A stretch of DNA of 64,000 nucleotides from Candidatus Methylobacter oryzae. Lineage in GTDB: Bacteria; Pseudomonadota; Gammaproteobacteria; Methylococcales; Methylomonadaceae. This document shows, piece by piece, positions 45,428 to 53,275 of the stretch. The position numbers and the translations under genes were made by a program. The stretch covers positions 4,714-68,713 of the forward strand of contig NZ_RYFG02000019.1 in the NCBI RefSeq assembly GCF_003994235.2. Direction: 5' to 3'. Under the pieces are notes generated by a model. The model was not told where the DNA came from. It ran no database searches and worked only from the letters and a program-made list of their open reading frames with translations. How positions within the stretch are numbered: the first letter of the stretch is position 1; every line of letters starts with the position of its first letter.

Positions 45428-47053
45428 ATGAAGTTTTTGAATCGACTGTTATATCAAGTCCATCGCTGGGTTGGTCTAGTGCTGGCCTTGTTCATGTTTT
45501 TCTGGTTTTTTACCGGCTTGGTGATCATGTATGCGACGCCGACTACGCAAAATCGCGGTCAGCAACTCGCTCATGCCGAAACGTTGGCTCCCGAAGCCGG
45601 TTGGTTGAGCCTGGGCGAGGCCTGGGATCGTAGCGCGGAACAACGCAAAGCCGCGGCAGAAAAGCCCAAGGCGAAGACGGAAGGCAAAGCCAAGCAAGCT
45701 GGCGATGTTGCTGCCGGCATTGCCGATGCCCGCTTAGTGCGCAGTGCCGGCGAGCCGCTGTGGCTGGTAGAAGATAGCCGCGGACAGCGTTTCGCTTTGT
45801 CCGCGCTTGACGGTTCGTTGCGTCAAACTTCGGTTGATCAGGCGTTGAAGATTGCGGAAAACTGGTTTAAAGCCGAAGGCAACGACATCGGCAACGTCAA
45901 TTATCTGGAGACTGTCGATAACCCGATTATCCTGCGCAATCAGGAAGCCTTGCGTCCTTTTCACCGTATTGCCGTCGGCGACGGCGGCGAACTGCTGATT
46001 TCGGCGCGGACCGGCGAAGTGCTGCACGCCTCCACGCGCCTGGACCGGGCTTTCTATTGGGCCGGCAATTGGCTGCATCTGTTCAAACCGTTGGAGTCTA
46101 TCGGTTTAGGCAATATTCGCCACGATGTGCAGCTATGGTTAGGTTTTTTCGCGACGATAGCGACACTGGCCGGGCTGATTATCGGCTGGTTGCGCTGGCG
46201 GCCCGGTTTCGGCGGCAAGCCGACCTATTCCGAAGGGCGTACCCAACCTTACCGCGAGTTCTGGTTTAAATGGCATTTCTGGAGCGGATTGATCGGCGGC
46301 AGTGCGGCGCTGTTTTGGGCGCTCAGCGGTTATATCGATACCAATCCCGGCAAACTGTTTTCCCAGGCTAATCCCAGCAAGGAGGAAATAACGCGCTATT
46401 TGGGCGACGGCTTGCCCGAGACTCTGCGGCTATGGCAGCCGGTTCTGCCGTTGTCGTTGGCGGCGGCTGTCGATGGGGCGGATATTGTCGAACTGGGTTG
46501 GCGGAGCCTGGGCGGTGACGCAGTGCTGCTGGCGCATTCACGTGACGGGCGGCGTTTGCCGCAAACGCCGGACGGTGTTTCAGAGCAGTTCAGCGAAGCC
46601 GCGTTGCTGGCTGCGGTGCAGCGCGTGGCCGGTAATGCCAAAGTCGAATCCCGGACAGTCCTGAATGAATACGACAGCTATTATTACCCCAGACACCATC
46701 AAAGTCCGGTGGAAAAACCGTTGCCGGTGCTATTGGTGCAACTGGCTGACGATGCCGGCACCCGTTTTTACCTCGATCCGCAAGACGGAAAGCTGCTTGC
46801 CAAGCCGGATAGAAGCACGCGGGTTTTCCGCTGGCTATACTCCGCGTTGCATCACTGGGATTTCGGTTGGCTTTATTACCGGCCGCTATGGGATATCTGG
46901 ATGCTGAACTGGATAGCGTTCGGATTGGTGTTGGGCGGAAGTTCGATGGTGATGGGGTGGCGGCTGGTGAAGAAAACTTTTCTGCCTAAAAAGCGGGTAG
47001 TTCGGCGCGCTTCCAAAGGTATTGGCAAGTTGGAACCCGAGATTACCTCGTAG
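45428..47053 (+). CDS. PepSY-domain membrane protein, possible reductase
   Basis: A 541-residue protein of the PepSY/PepSY-TM family. The helices are LLYQVHRWVGLVLALFMFFW (with His), AGNWLHLFKP leading to VQLWLGFFATIATLAGLIIG, FWFKWHFWSGLIGGSAALFW, and a last pair near DIWMLNWIAFGLVLGGSSMV. Two soluble periplasmic PepSY parts lie between, with a charged Lys/Ala insertion at 75-100. Relatives reduce siderophore-bound iron or pass electrons across the membrane (FoxB/FsrB-like). Its place after the cytochromes and with a TonB receptor upstream fits such a role, but this is not shown. Confidence 0.82.
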   Translation: MKFLNRLLYQVHRWVGLVLALFMFFWFFTGLVIMYATPTTQNRGQQLAHAETLAPEAGWLSLGEAWDRSAEQRKAAAEKPKAKTEGKAKQAGDVAAGIADARLVRSAGEPLWLVEDSRGQRFALSALDGSLRQTSVDQALKIAENWFKAEGNDIGNVNYLETVDNPIILRNQEALRPFHRIAVGDGGELLISARTGEVLHASTRLDRAFYWAGNWLHLFKPLESIGLGNIRHDVQLWLGFFATIATLAGLIIGWLRWRPGFGGKPTYSEGRTQPYREFWFKWHFWSGLIGGSAALFWALSGYIDTNPGKLFSQANPSKEEITRYLGDGLPETLRLWQPVLPLSLAAAVDGADIVELGWRSLGGDAVLLAHSRDGRRLPQTPDGVSEQFSEAALLAAVQRVAGNAKVESRTVLNEYDSYYYPRHHQSPVEKPLPVLLVQLADDAGTRFYLDPQDGKLLAKPDRSTRVFRWLYSALHHWDFGWLYYRPLWDIWMLNWIAFGLVLGGSSMVMGWRLVKKTFLPKKRVVRRASKGIGKLEPEITS

Positions 47054-47441
47054 TCAGGGGTGGTTTTATGTCGGTGATTTATATATCAATTTTACAGATA
47101 TACCAATCGAATAATAACGTTTTATTACATAGAAAAATTATCCTAAGATACAACCAACGCTGGCGAGTAACGTGACCGGTTCTGTTGATCCGGTTTAATG
47201 GCAGTGATTTTATTTAAATCCGGATGACTGTCCTGAAAAGGTTTCAGTTACCTACTTTTTGCGTATCTGCTTACCCTATCGAAATTTAATGGGCATAGGT
47301 GCTTGATTGAAAAGACTTCTGTAACAGGGATGTTGCAAAGAGTTACAGGGATGTATTCACGCGTCTTTTGCAATCAATTACCTACACTCCATTTTAAAGG
47401 GAAGGGTAGCTACTTTTTGCAAAGCAAAGGAGTACTTTATT
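47054..47441. other. Intergenic region upstream of the sigma-54 activator
   Basis: No gene is visible. The decamer ACAGGGATGT occurs twice about 20 bp apart (near 47325 and 47345), which could be an operator. I found no convincing sigma-54 promoter here. Confidence 0.35.
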
Positions 47442-48629
47442 ATGGATACAGTTTCAGACGGCATCCTCACCAAAAAACAGGAAGAGCATGCTTCTACACT
47501 GTTGGCTTTTGATGAATTGCAGTCGCGTTCGCTGTCATTGTCGGTACGGGCGACCGCCCTGGTTTTCGAGGACCCGGTTTCCCGCCGCTTGCTGGAACAG
47601 ATCGAACGTATCGCGCCCAGCGATGCGACCGTACTGATTATCGGGGAAACCGGAACCGGAAAAGAACTTGTCGCGCGGCATATCCACGCGCTGAGCAAGC
47701 GCAGCAAGAATACGTTCGGTGCCTTGAACTGCGCCGCGCTAAGCGAAAGCCTGATCGAGAGCGAATTGTTCGGCCATGAGAAAGGGGCGTTTACCGGCGC
47801 TTTGACAAGTAAGGACGGCTGGTTTGAAACGGCCGACAAAGGCAGCTTGTTCCTTGATGAAGTCGGCGATTTGCCGCTTGGCATGCAGGCTAAACTGCTG
47901 CGGGTGCTGCAGGAACGCGAAGTGGTTAAAGTCGGTTCCCGCCAGCCGGTACCGGTCGATGTCCGGATTATTGCCGCAACCAACGTCAACCTGGAAGAAG
48001 CGGTTGCGGCTTCGCATTTTCGGGCCGATCTGTATTACCGTTTCAATGTGGCGACCATTCAGTTAAGCCCGTTGCGCGAACGGCCGGGCGATATTCTGCC
48101 GTTGGCAAGACATTTTTTGAAGATTTACGGCGACCGTTTGGGTTACGGCGAAATCAAGCTGTCGCCTGCAACCGAATTGACGCTGTTGAATTACGATTGG
48201 CCGGGCAATATCCGCGAATTGGAAAATGCGGTTCATCGCGCGCTGCTGGTTTGCCCGGGCAATCATCTACGGCCCGAGGATTTCAAACTGTCCGGCGTCA
48301 GGACTGTCGAGCAAGGGCCGTCGGTTTCAACCTCGTCGCTGGAAAGCGCGTTGCAGCGCCTTTGCGAGCAAGCGCCGCCGAAGCTGTTCGATATTATTGA
48401 AGAGACGGTGATTCGCACCGCTTTTGGTTTCTGCGAGGAAAACCAGGTTCAGACCGCTCGCCTGCTGGATATTAGCCGCAATGTGCTGCGGCATAAACTG
48501 GGGCTTTACGGTTTGTTGGCGAATAATCAGAAAAAGCAGCCGGTTTCTTTTCGCGATCAAGAAATCTATAAAATCGGAACCACGGAAGCGGCAAAACAAT
48601 TATTGCCGCAAGAAACAAATTATTTATGA
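47442..48629 (+). CDS. Sigma-54-dependent transcriptional activator
   Basis: A 395-residue enhancer-binding protein. The AAA+ core has Walker A GETGTGKE, the sigma-54 contact loop GAFTGA (residues 115-120), Walker B SLFLDEVGDLP and the sensor NWPGNIREL-type segment YDWPGNIRELENAVHRALLV. The C-terminal Fis-like helix-turn-helix lies near QTARLLDISRNVLRHKLGLY. The N-terminus before the AAA+ domain is only about 40 residues, so there is no receiver, GAF or PAS sensor; control must come from expression or another protein. It may regulate the PepSY/cytochrome genes upstream or tatA downstream. The ribosome site is AAAGGAG. Confidence 0.9.
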   Translation: MDTVSDGILTKKQEEHASTLLAFDELQSRSLSLSVRATALVFEDPVSRRLLEQIERIAPSDATVLIIGETGTGKELVARHIHALSKRSKNTFGALNCAALSESLIESELFGHEKGAFTGALTSKDGWFETADKGSLFLDEVGDLPLGMQAKLLRVLQEREVVKVGSRQPVPVDVRIIAATNVNLEEAVAASHFRADLYYRFNVATIQLSPLRERPGDILPLARHFLKIYGDRLGYGEIKLSPATELTLLNYDWPGNIRELENAVHRALLVCPGNHLRPEDFKLSGVRTVEQGPSVSTSSLESALQRLCEQAPPKLFDIIEETVIRTAFGFCEENQVQTARLLDISRNVLRHKLGLYGLLANNQKKQPVSFRDQEIYKIGTTEAAKQLLPQETNYL

Positions 48630-48692
48630 AGTTGCGAAGCCTGATAACGGCAAGGCGCATCTTGCACCGTAAGGGCTTTAGTGGAGTTTAAA

Positions 48693-48905
48693 ATGGGTCT
48701 TAGCGTTACTCACTTGTTAGTTGTATTAGCGATCGTCGTGGTTGTTTTCGGCACCAAACGGCTACGGAATATAGGCACTGATCTGGGTGGGGCCATCAAC
48801 GGCTTTCGCACGGCCATCAAGGAAGGCGAGGAGCAGATTGACGCGGAGAATATAGCGCCAAAAGCAGACGTTTTAACGGTTGCCGAGAAAAGCGATAGAA
48901 ATTGA
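48693..48905 (+). CDS. tatA: TatA/E-type twin-arginine translocase subunit
   Basis: A 70-residue protein: one N-terminal helix ([20 protein letters not shown], containing the Phe-Gly hinge FG) and an amphipathic helix with [15 protein letters not shown]. This is the TatA pore-forming protein. No tatB or tatC adjoins, so it is an extra copy or part of a split system. The ATG at 48693 has a TGGAG site. It follows the sigma-54 activator by 63 bp and could serve the Tat substrates of the preceding cluster. Confidence 0.85.
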   Translation: MGLSVTHLLVVLAIVVVVFGTKRLRNIGTDLGGAINGFRTAIKEGEEQIDAENIAPKADVLTVAEKSDRN

Positions 48906-48944
48906 TTCGTTCGTTTGACGGAGGGGCGAATCCGGCCTGGCGGT

Positions 48945-49844
48945 TCAACGGGACTGGGTTTGCATCCCCTCCAGACAATCAAACAGTTCGAATATAAGAG
49001 CGTCTTTTTGCGCATGGTCCATTGCATCCAGAGCGGCCTGGTTTGGGCGATTCAGGTTTTCCACGCTCTCCGCGTAACGCGTCTTGATATGATGGGCCGT
49101 TGCTTTGAACCATGCATTGTCGCGCTGTCTTGCCTTGGTTCTTCTCTCTATAAAATTGACGATTGATTGATCAAGCCTTGAGCCGATTTCCTCCCGGCCA
49201 ATAACATCACCGTAATGGCTGCCGAGCAGATAATTAGCCAGCTGGCTGATTGCCGCCCAGTGGGTATCGTTATCTACAAAATCGAATGCTTCGATAAACA
49301 AATTATCCAATTTTTCATTTTGTTGTTGATCGGCAAAGAAGCTTTGGAAATATTGATTGATTAAAGCCAGATCGGAATCGCCGCCGTAATTTTTTAACGC
49401 ATTCAGGTTGATCAAGCGATGATTGAATAACTCGTCATCGAGATCGGCGATATATTTAGCTTCAGCCAACGGCCCAATAAGCAAGTTAACAATATCCTGT
49501 TCAAAGACAATTCTGTAATCGTCCACCAATTGCGTCATTGCGTCATTGTGTTCCGTTAATTTGCGCGCCAGGCTATCGACGGAGTCCGGCAGCAGCTCAA
49601 TCGATCTCCCTCCTTCCACGTGCGCAACATAGTCGTTGGGAGTCGTTTTGTAGGTAATGCCATCCGCCGCCGTTATACAGCCCATCGCTTTAAAACGAAT
49701 ATTAAAAAGCACGGGCGGCAGGTGCTTGGCTTTGTTGTTCAAATAGATAGCCGCAGCATATCCCGCGGCATGGAAAGCGGCGCGTTGTTTATGCTCTTTT
49801 AATTTGTCCTGACTGATGAGGAGACATGCTTTGCTTCGTTTCAT
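48945..49844 (-). CDS. Degenerate M41-peptidase-like protein
   Basis: A 299-residue soluble protein. The N-terminal segment RAAFHAAGYAAAIYL lines up with the HExxH zinc helix of M41 (FtsH-type) peptidase domains, but His25-Ala-Ala-Gly-Tyr29 lacks the Glu and second His. LLIGPLAEAKYI parallels their LAGPAAE-type segment, and NYGGDSDLALI the helical part after it. There is no AAA+ domain. It is probably a non-catalytic relative; the identification is by pattern only. A Phe/Asp-rich tail ends in a Gln/Ser segment. It is monocistronic and convergent with tatA. Confidence 0.5.
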   Translation of the reverse strand: MKRSKACLLISQDKLKEHKQRAAFHAAGYAAAIYLNNKAKHLPPVLFNIRFKAMGCITAADGITYKTTPNDYVAHVEGGRSIELLPDSVDSLARKLTEHNDAMTQLVDDYRIVFEQDIVNLLIGPLAEAKYIADLDDELFNHRLINLNALKNYGGDSDLALINQYFQSFFADQQQNEKLDNLFIEAFDFVDNDTHWAAISQLANYLLGSHYGDVIGREEIGSRLDQSIVNFIERRTKARQRDNAWFKATAHHIKTRYAESVENLNRPNQAALDAMDHAQKDALIFELFDCLEGMQTQSR

Positions 49845-50053
49845 ATTCAGGGCTGGCGTAAGGTTAATGCCGTAAATTTTTCTTGTGTCAGTTTAGAACA
49901 ATATCATACGTTAAAAGTCATGAATAAATCCTATTGCCTGCAAGGTGCGGTTTTAATTTTGACGATGGATAAATTGCAGGGCGCCATAAAAGTAATTGGC
50001 TTCACGTCATTATTTTACACAGTTAATCAATGCTGCTTTATGTTCAAGCAAAT

Positions 50054-50082
50054 TTGACAAAGCCTAACTCGTAAAGTACTTT
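50054..50082 (+). promoter_or_regulatory. Candidate sigma-70 promoter of the cys leader
   Basis: A consensus TTGACA (50054-50059) is followed after 17 bp by TACTTT (50077-50082), a weak -10. Transcription would begin near 50089 and run into the hairpin at 50116. Confidence 0.45.
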
Positions 50083-50115
50083 AAACCAAAACTTACAAGC
50101 TGACCGGACAACCGG

Positions 50116-50152
50116 AAGCCAGTGAGCCCGCGAGGGCCACTGGCTTTTTTTT
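50116..50152 (+). terminator. Strong intrinsic terminator before cysK
   Basis: AAGCCAGTG pairs with CACTGGCTT, and GCCC with GGGC, around the tetraloop GCGA with a single bulged A, followed by eight T residues. It lies 52 bp before the cysK start and downstream of the candidate promoter, so it could be a leader attenuator or the end of a roughly 60-nt RNA. The small CCGGACAACCGG hairpin lies just before it. Confidence 0.75.
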
Positions 50153-50203
50153 GGCCAAAATTTGGCTGCGGCGATCAGTTTGCGATTCACATAGGAGATT
50201 TTT

Positions 50204-51181
50204 ATGTCGCATTGGTACGAAGACAATTCCCATTCTATCGGGCAGACGCCGCTGGTTAGGCTTAACCGGATCGGCGAAGGTGCGCCGGTCACGCTGCTGG
50301 CAAAAATAGAAGGCCGCAACCCGGCTTATTCGGTTAAATGCCGGATTGGGGCGGCGATGATTTGGGACGCCGAGCGTCGCGGCTTGTTGGGGCCGGGCAA
50401 GGAATTGGTAGAGCCGACCAGCGGCAATACCGGCATTGCGTTGGCGTTTGTCGCGGCGGCGCGGAATATTCCGTTGACGTTGACGATGCCGGAAACGATG
50501 AGCCTGGAGCGCCGCAAATTATTGATTGCTTACGGCGCGAAGCTGGTGTTGACCGAAGGCGCCAAAGGCATGAGCGGCGCGATAGCCAAAGCCGAGGAAA
50601 TCGCCGCGTCCGACCCCGGACGTTATGTGTTGCTGCAACAGTTTAAAAATCCGGCCAACCCGGCTATCCACGAGCAAACCACCGGCCCGGAGATATGGAA
50701 CGATACCGACGGCGCTATCGATATTTTGGTGTCCGGCGTCGGCACCGGCGGCACGATCACCGGCGTTTCCCGTTATATCAAGCAGACCCAGGGCAAGGCT
50801 ATCGTTTCGATTGCGGTTGAACCCGAGGCGAGTCCGGTACTGAGCCAATATCGCGCCGGTCAGCAGCTAAAGCCCGCTCCTCATAAAATCCAGGGTATTG
50901 GCGCCGGCTTCGTACCGGATGTGCTCGATCTGTCGCTGATCGATCAAATAGAGCAGGTCGGCAATGAAGAAGCCATCGCTTACGCGCGCCGGCTTGCCAG
51001 GGAAGAAGGCATACTTTCGGGTATCTCTTGCGGCGCGGCAGCGGCTGTGGCGGTGCGGGTTGCTAAGCGCCCGGAAAACGCAGGTAAAACCCTTGTTGTC
51101 GTGCTGCCGGATTCCGGCGAGCGCTATTTGAGTTCGCCATTGTTCGAAGGCGTTTTCGATGCCGGCGGTTTTGCCGCATGA
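50204..51181 (+). CDS. cysK: Cysteine synthase A (O-acetylserine sulfhydrylase)
   Basis: A 325-residue PLP enzyme that makes cysteine from O-acetylserine and sulfide. The PLP lysine is Lys45 in [12 protein letters not shown]; the substrate loop [11 protein letters not shown], the phosphate cradle [10 protein letters not shown] and [11 protein letters not shown] with the Ser ligand are present. NPxxSVKCRIG favours the CysK over the CysM type. The stop overlaps the serine acetyltransferase start by 4 bp (ATGA), giving coupled synthesis of the two enzymes of cysteine formation. The ribosome site is AGGAG. Confidence 0.93.
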   Translation: MSHWYEDNSHSIGQTPLVRLNRIGEGAPVTLLAKIEGRNPAYSVKCRIGAAMIWDAERRGLLGPGKELVEPTSGNTGIALAFVAAARNIPLTLTMPETMSLERRKLLIAYGAKLVLTEGAKGMSGAIAKAEEIAASDPGRYVLLQQFKNPANPAIHEQTTGPEIWNDTDGAIDILVSGVGTGGTITGVSRYIKQTQGKAIVSIAVEPEASPVLSQYRAGQQLKPAPHKIQGIGAGFVPDVLDLSLIDQIEQVGNEEAIAYARRLAREEGILSGISCGAAAAVAVRVAKRPENAGKTLVVVLPDSGERYLSSPLFEGVFDAGGFAA

Positions 51182-52101
51182 ACGATCCGGTTTATCAAAA
51201 TGCCAAGCAGGATTGGGGCGTCGACGAGCTGGTCACGCAGCTGCGCCAGTTGCGCGTGCAATCGTTGGAAACCCGGCACCGGCGAGACAGGCCGCCCAAG
51301 CTGCCGTCGCGCAAGGAACTGCAAAAGATTCTCGACGGCTTGGCAGCGGTGTTATTTCCAAACCGGTTGGGTCTGCCCGATTTGAACGACGAAGGCATCG
51401 ATTATTTTGTCGGCCATACGCTCGATACTTTGTTACGAGAGCTTCACAAGCAGGTTCGCCGCGAACTGCAATTTATTGCCGCCGATGACGCAGCCGAACG
51501 GGCAATCACGATTACCCGGATGTTCGCTTCGCGCTTGCCGGAGGTACGGAGGCTGCTTGATAGCGATATTCAGGCCGCCTACGAAGGCGACCCGGCCGCA
51601 AGAAGTTCCGACGAAGTCTTGGTGTGTTACCCGGGCATTACCGCAATTACGCATCACCGGCTTGCGCATATCCTTCATCAATTAGGCGCACCGCTGGTGG
51701 CAAGGATTATTTCCGAGATTGCCCATTCGGCGACCGGCATCGATATTCATCCCGGTGCACAGATCGGTGAGAGTTTTTTCATCGACCACGGTACCGGCGT
51801 GGTGATCGGCGAGACGGCCGTTATCGGCAAGCATGTGCGCGTGTATCAGGCTGTTACGCTCGGCGCCAAGCGTTTCCAGAAAGACGAAGACGGCATTCTT
51901 GTTAAAGGCAATGCCCGTCATCCAATTGTTGAGGACGATGTCGTTATCTACGCGGGCGCGACGATCTTAGGACGCATTACGATAGGCCGCGGCACGACCG
52001 TCGGCGGCAATGTCTGGCTGACTTATAGCGTGCCGCCCGGCAGCAATATTACCCAGGCGCATGTGCGTAGCGAATTGTTTCAGGACGGCGGGGGGATTTA
52101 A
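51178..52101 (+). CDS. cysE: Serine O-acetyltransferase, EpsC type
   Basis: A 307-residue enzyme that makes O-acetylserine from serine and acetyl-CoA. An N-terminal helical part (to about 170) is followed by a left-handed beta helix of hexapeptide repeats: [60 protein letters not shown]. The catalytic His lies in FIDHGTG. The length and extended N-terminus match EpsC, the form that neighbours family 2A encapsulins. It overlaps cysK and precedes the encapsulin gene by 250 bp, which hold two repeats. Confidence 0.92.
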   Translation: MNDPVYQNAKQDWGVDELVTQLRQLRVQSLETRHRRDRPPKLPSRKELQKILDGLAAVLFPNRLGLPDLNDEGIDYFVGHTLDTLLRELHKQVRRELQFIAADDAAERAITITRMFASRLPEVRRLLDSDIQAAYEGDPAARSSDEVLVCYPGITAITHHRLAHILHQLGAPLVARIISEIAHSATGIDIHPGAQIGESFFIDHGTGVVIGETAVIGKHVRVYQAVTLGAKRFQKDEDGILVKGNARHPIVEDDVVIYAGATILGRITIGRGTTVGGNVWLTYSVPPGSNITQAHVRSELFQDGGGI

Positions 52102-52170
52102 ATTCAAATAAGGGTTTCATTAATTTAACAAAGCGGAATGCCATAGCGTGGGGGCAATATTCGCTCAATT

Positions 52171-52217
52171 GGAGTGCAGGCTCCGCCTGCTTTGCAAGCA
52201 TAGCTTGCACTCCTCCG
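52171..52217. repeat. Repeat E2
   Basis: GGAGTGCAGGCTCCGCCTGC and GCAAGCATAGCTTGCACTCC form inverted ends. It matches the E1 copy at 15025-15068 in arrangement. Confidence 0.65.
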
Positions 52218-52251
52218 GCCGGCATAGGGTTCGCGCTCTGCGTGACGCTAC

Positions 52252-52294
52252 GGACCAGACCTTCCAGGTTTTGAAAACCTGGAAGGTCTGGTCC
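52252..52294. repeat. Core hairpin repeat P7 in the encapsulin leader
   Basis: GGACCAGACCTTCCAGGTTT and its mirror AAAACCTGGAAGGTCTGGTCC make an approximately 20-bp perfect stem with a 3-base loop. It sits 57 bp before the encapsulin start codon and may uncouple it from cysE or stabilise the shell mRNA. Confidence 0.82.
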
Positions 52295-52351
52295 CGGTTC
52301 TCTGCCGGCATACCAACAACTCATTACACCAACCACAATAGGAAAAAAATC

Positions 52352-53275
52352 ATGTCCGATATTCATGAAGGTCAAACCCATACCGCATTAGGCGATGTTG
52401 CCGCGCGCACGCTGGCAAACGCGACCAAAACCGTACCGATGCTGTCCACCATCACGCCGCGGTGGTTGGTTCACTTACTGCAATGGAAACCGCTCGAAGC
52501 CGGTATTTACCGCGTCAACAAAGTTAAGAACGAAACCGGCCTGCTGGTTGATTGTTCCAGTCTTGATGAAAAAGAACTGCCGCAAACCTTTGTCGATTAT
52601 GAAGCCTGGGGCCGCGAGTACCGATTGAATGCGGTCAACACCGTGCTCGACGTGCATACCCGCGTATCCGATTTATACAGCAGCCCGCATAACCAAATCC
52701 ACGAACAGCTGCGCCTGACCATCGAAACGATCAAGGAACGCCAGGAAAGCGAGCTGATTAACAACGCCGAATACGGTTTGCTGAACAACGTCGCGCCGGG
52801 CTTTAAAGTGCAGCCGCGTGACGGCAGGCCGACGCCTGACGATATGGACGAATTGATTTCGCGGGTCTGGAAAGAACCCGGATTCTTCCTGGCCCATCCG
52901 CTGGCGATTGCCGCGTTCGGCCGCGAATGCACCCGCCGCGGCGTACCGCCGGCAACCGTGACGATGTTCGGTTCGCAGTTCTTGACTTGGCGCGGCATTC
53001 CGATCGTTCCATGCGACAAGCTGAAAGTGGTCAACGGCAAAAGCAATATTTTATTGCTGCGCACCGGCGAAAGCCGCCAAGGCGTGGTCGGCCTGTACCA
53101 GCCTAACCTGACCGGCGAACTGAGCATGGGGCTGTCGGTCCGCTTCATGGGCATCAATCACAAAGCGATTGCCTCTTACTTGATCTCGCTGTATTGCTCG
53201 CTGGCGGTATTGACTGACGATGCGCTCGGCGTGCTCGAGAATGTCGAAGTGGGCAAATACTATGACTACAAGTAA
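52352..53275 (+). CDS. Family 2A encapsulin shell protein
   Basis: A 307-residue HK97-fold nanocompartment shell protein of family 2A (SrpI-like). It has the N-terminal arm (TALGDVAARTLANATKTVPM), the ITPRWLVHLLQWKPLEAGIY segment, the E-loop/P-domain region with DLYSSPHNQIHEQLRLTIET and ERQESELINNAEYGLLNNVA, and LGVLENVEVGKYYDYK at the end. No cyclic nucleotide domain is inserted, so it is 2A rather than 2B. The ATG at 52352 has an AGGA site. The cargo gene overlaps its end by 14 bp. It is expected to form a closed shell around the cysteine desulfurase. Confidence 0.93.
   Translation: MSDIHEGQTHTALGDVAARTLANATKTVPMLSTITPRWLVHLLQWKPLEAGIYRVNKVKNETGLLVDCSSLDEKELPQTFVDYEAWGREYRLNAVNTVLDVHTRVSDLYSSPHNQIHEQLRLTIETIKERQESELINNAEYGLLNNVAPGFKVQPRDGRPTPDDMDELISRVWKEPGFFLAHPLAIAAFGRECTRRGVPPATVTMFGSQFLTWRGIPIVPCDKLKVVNGKSNILLLRTGESRQGVVGLYQPNLTGELSMGLSVRFMGINHKAIASYLISLYCSLAVLTDDALGVLENVEVGKYYDYK

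Noticed and set aside
47303-47512. 69-codon frame overlapping the start of the sigma-54 activator
   Set aside because: No ribosome site and no similarity; it overlaps a well-supported start in another frame.
48681-48692. GTG start giving TatA four more residues
   Set aside because: The ATG at 48693 has the better-placed GGAG site and gives the usual TatA N-terminus.
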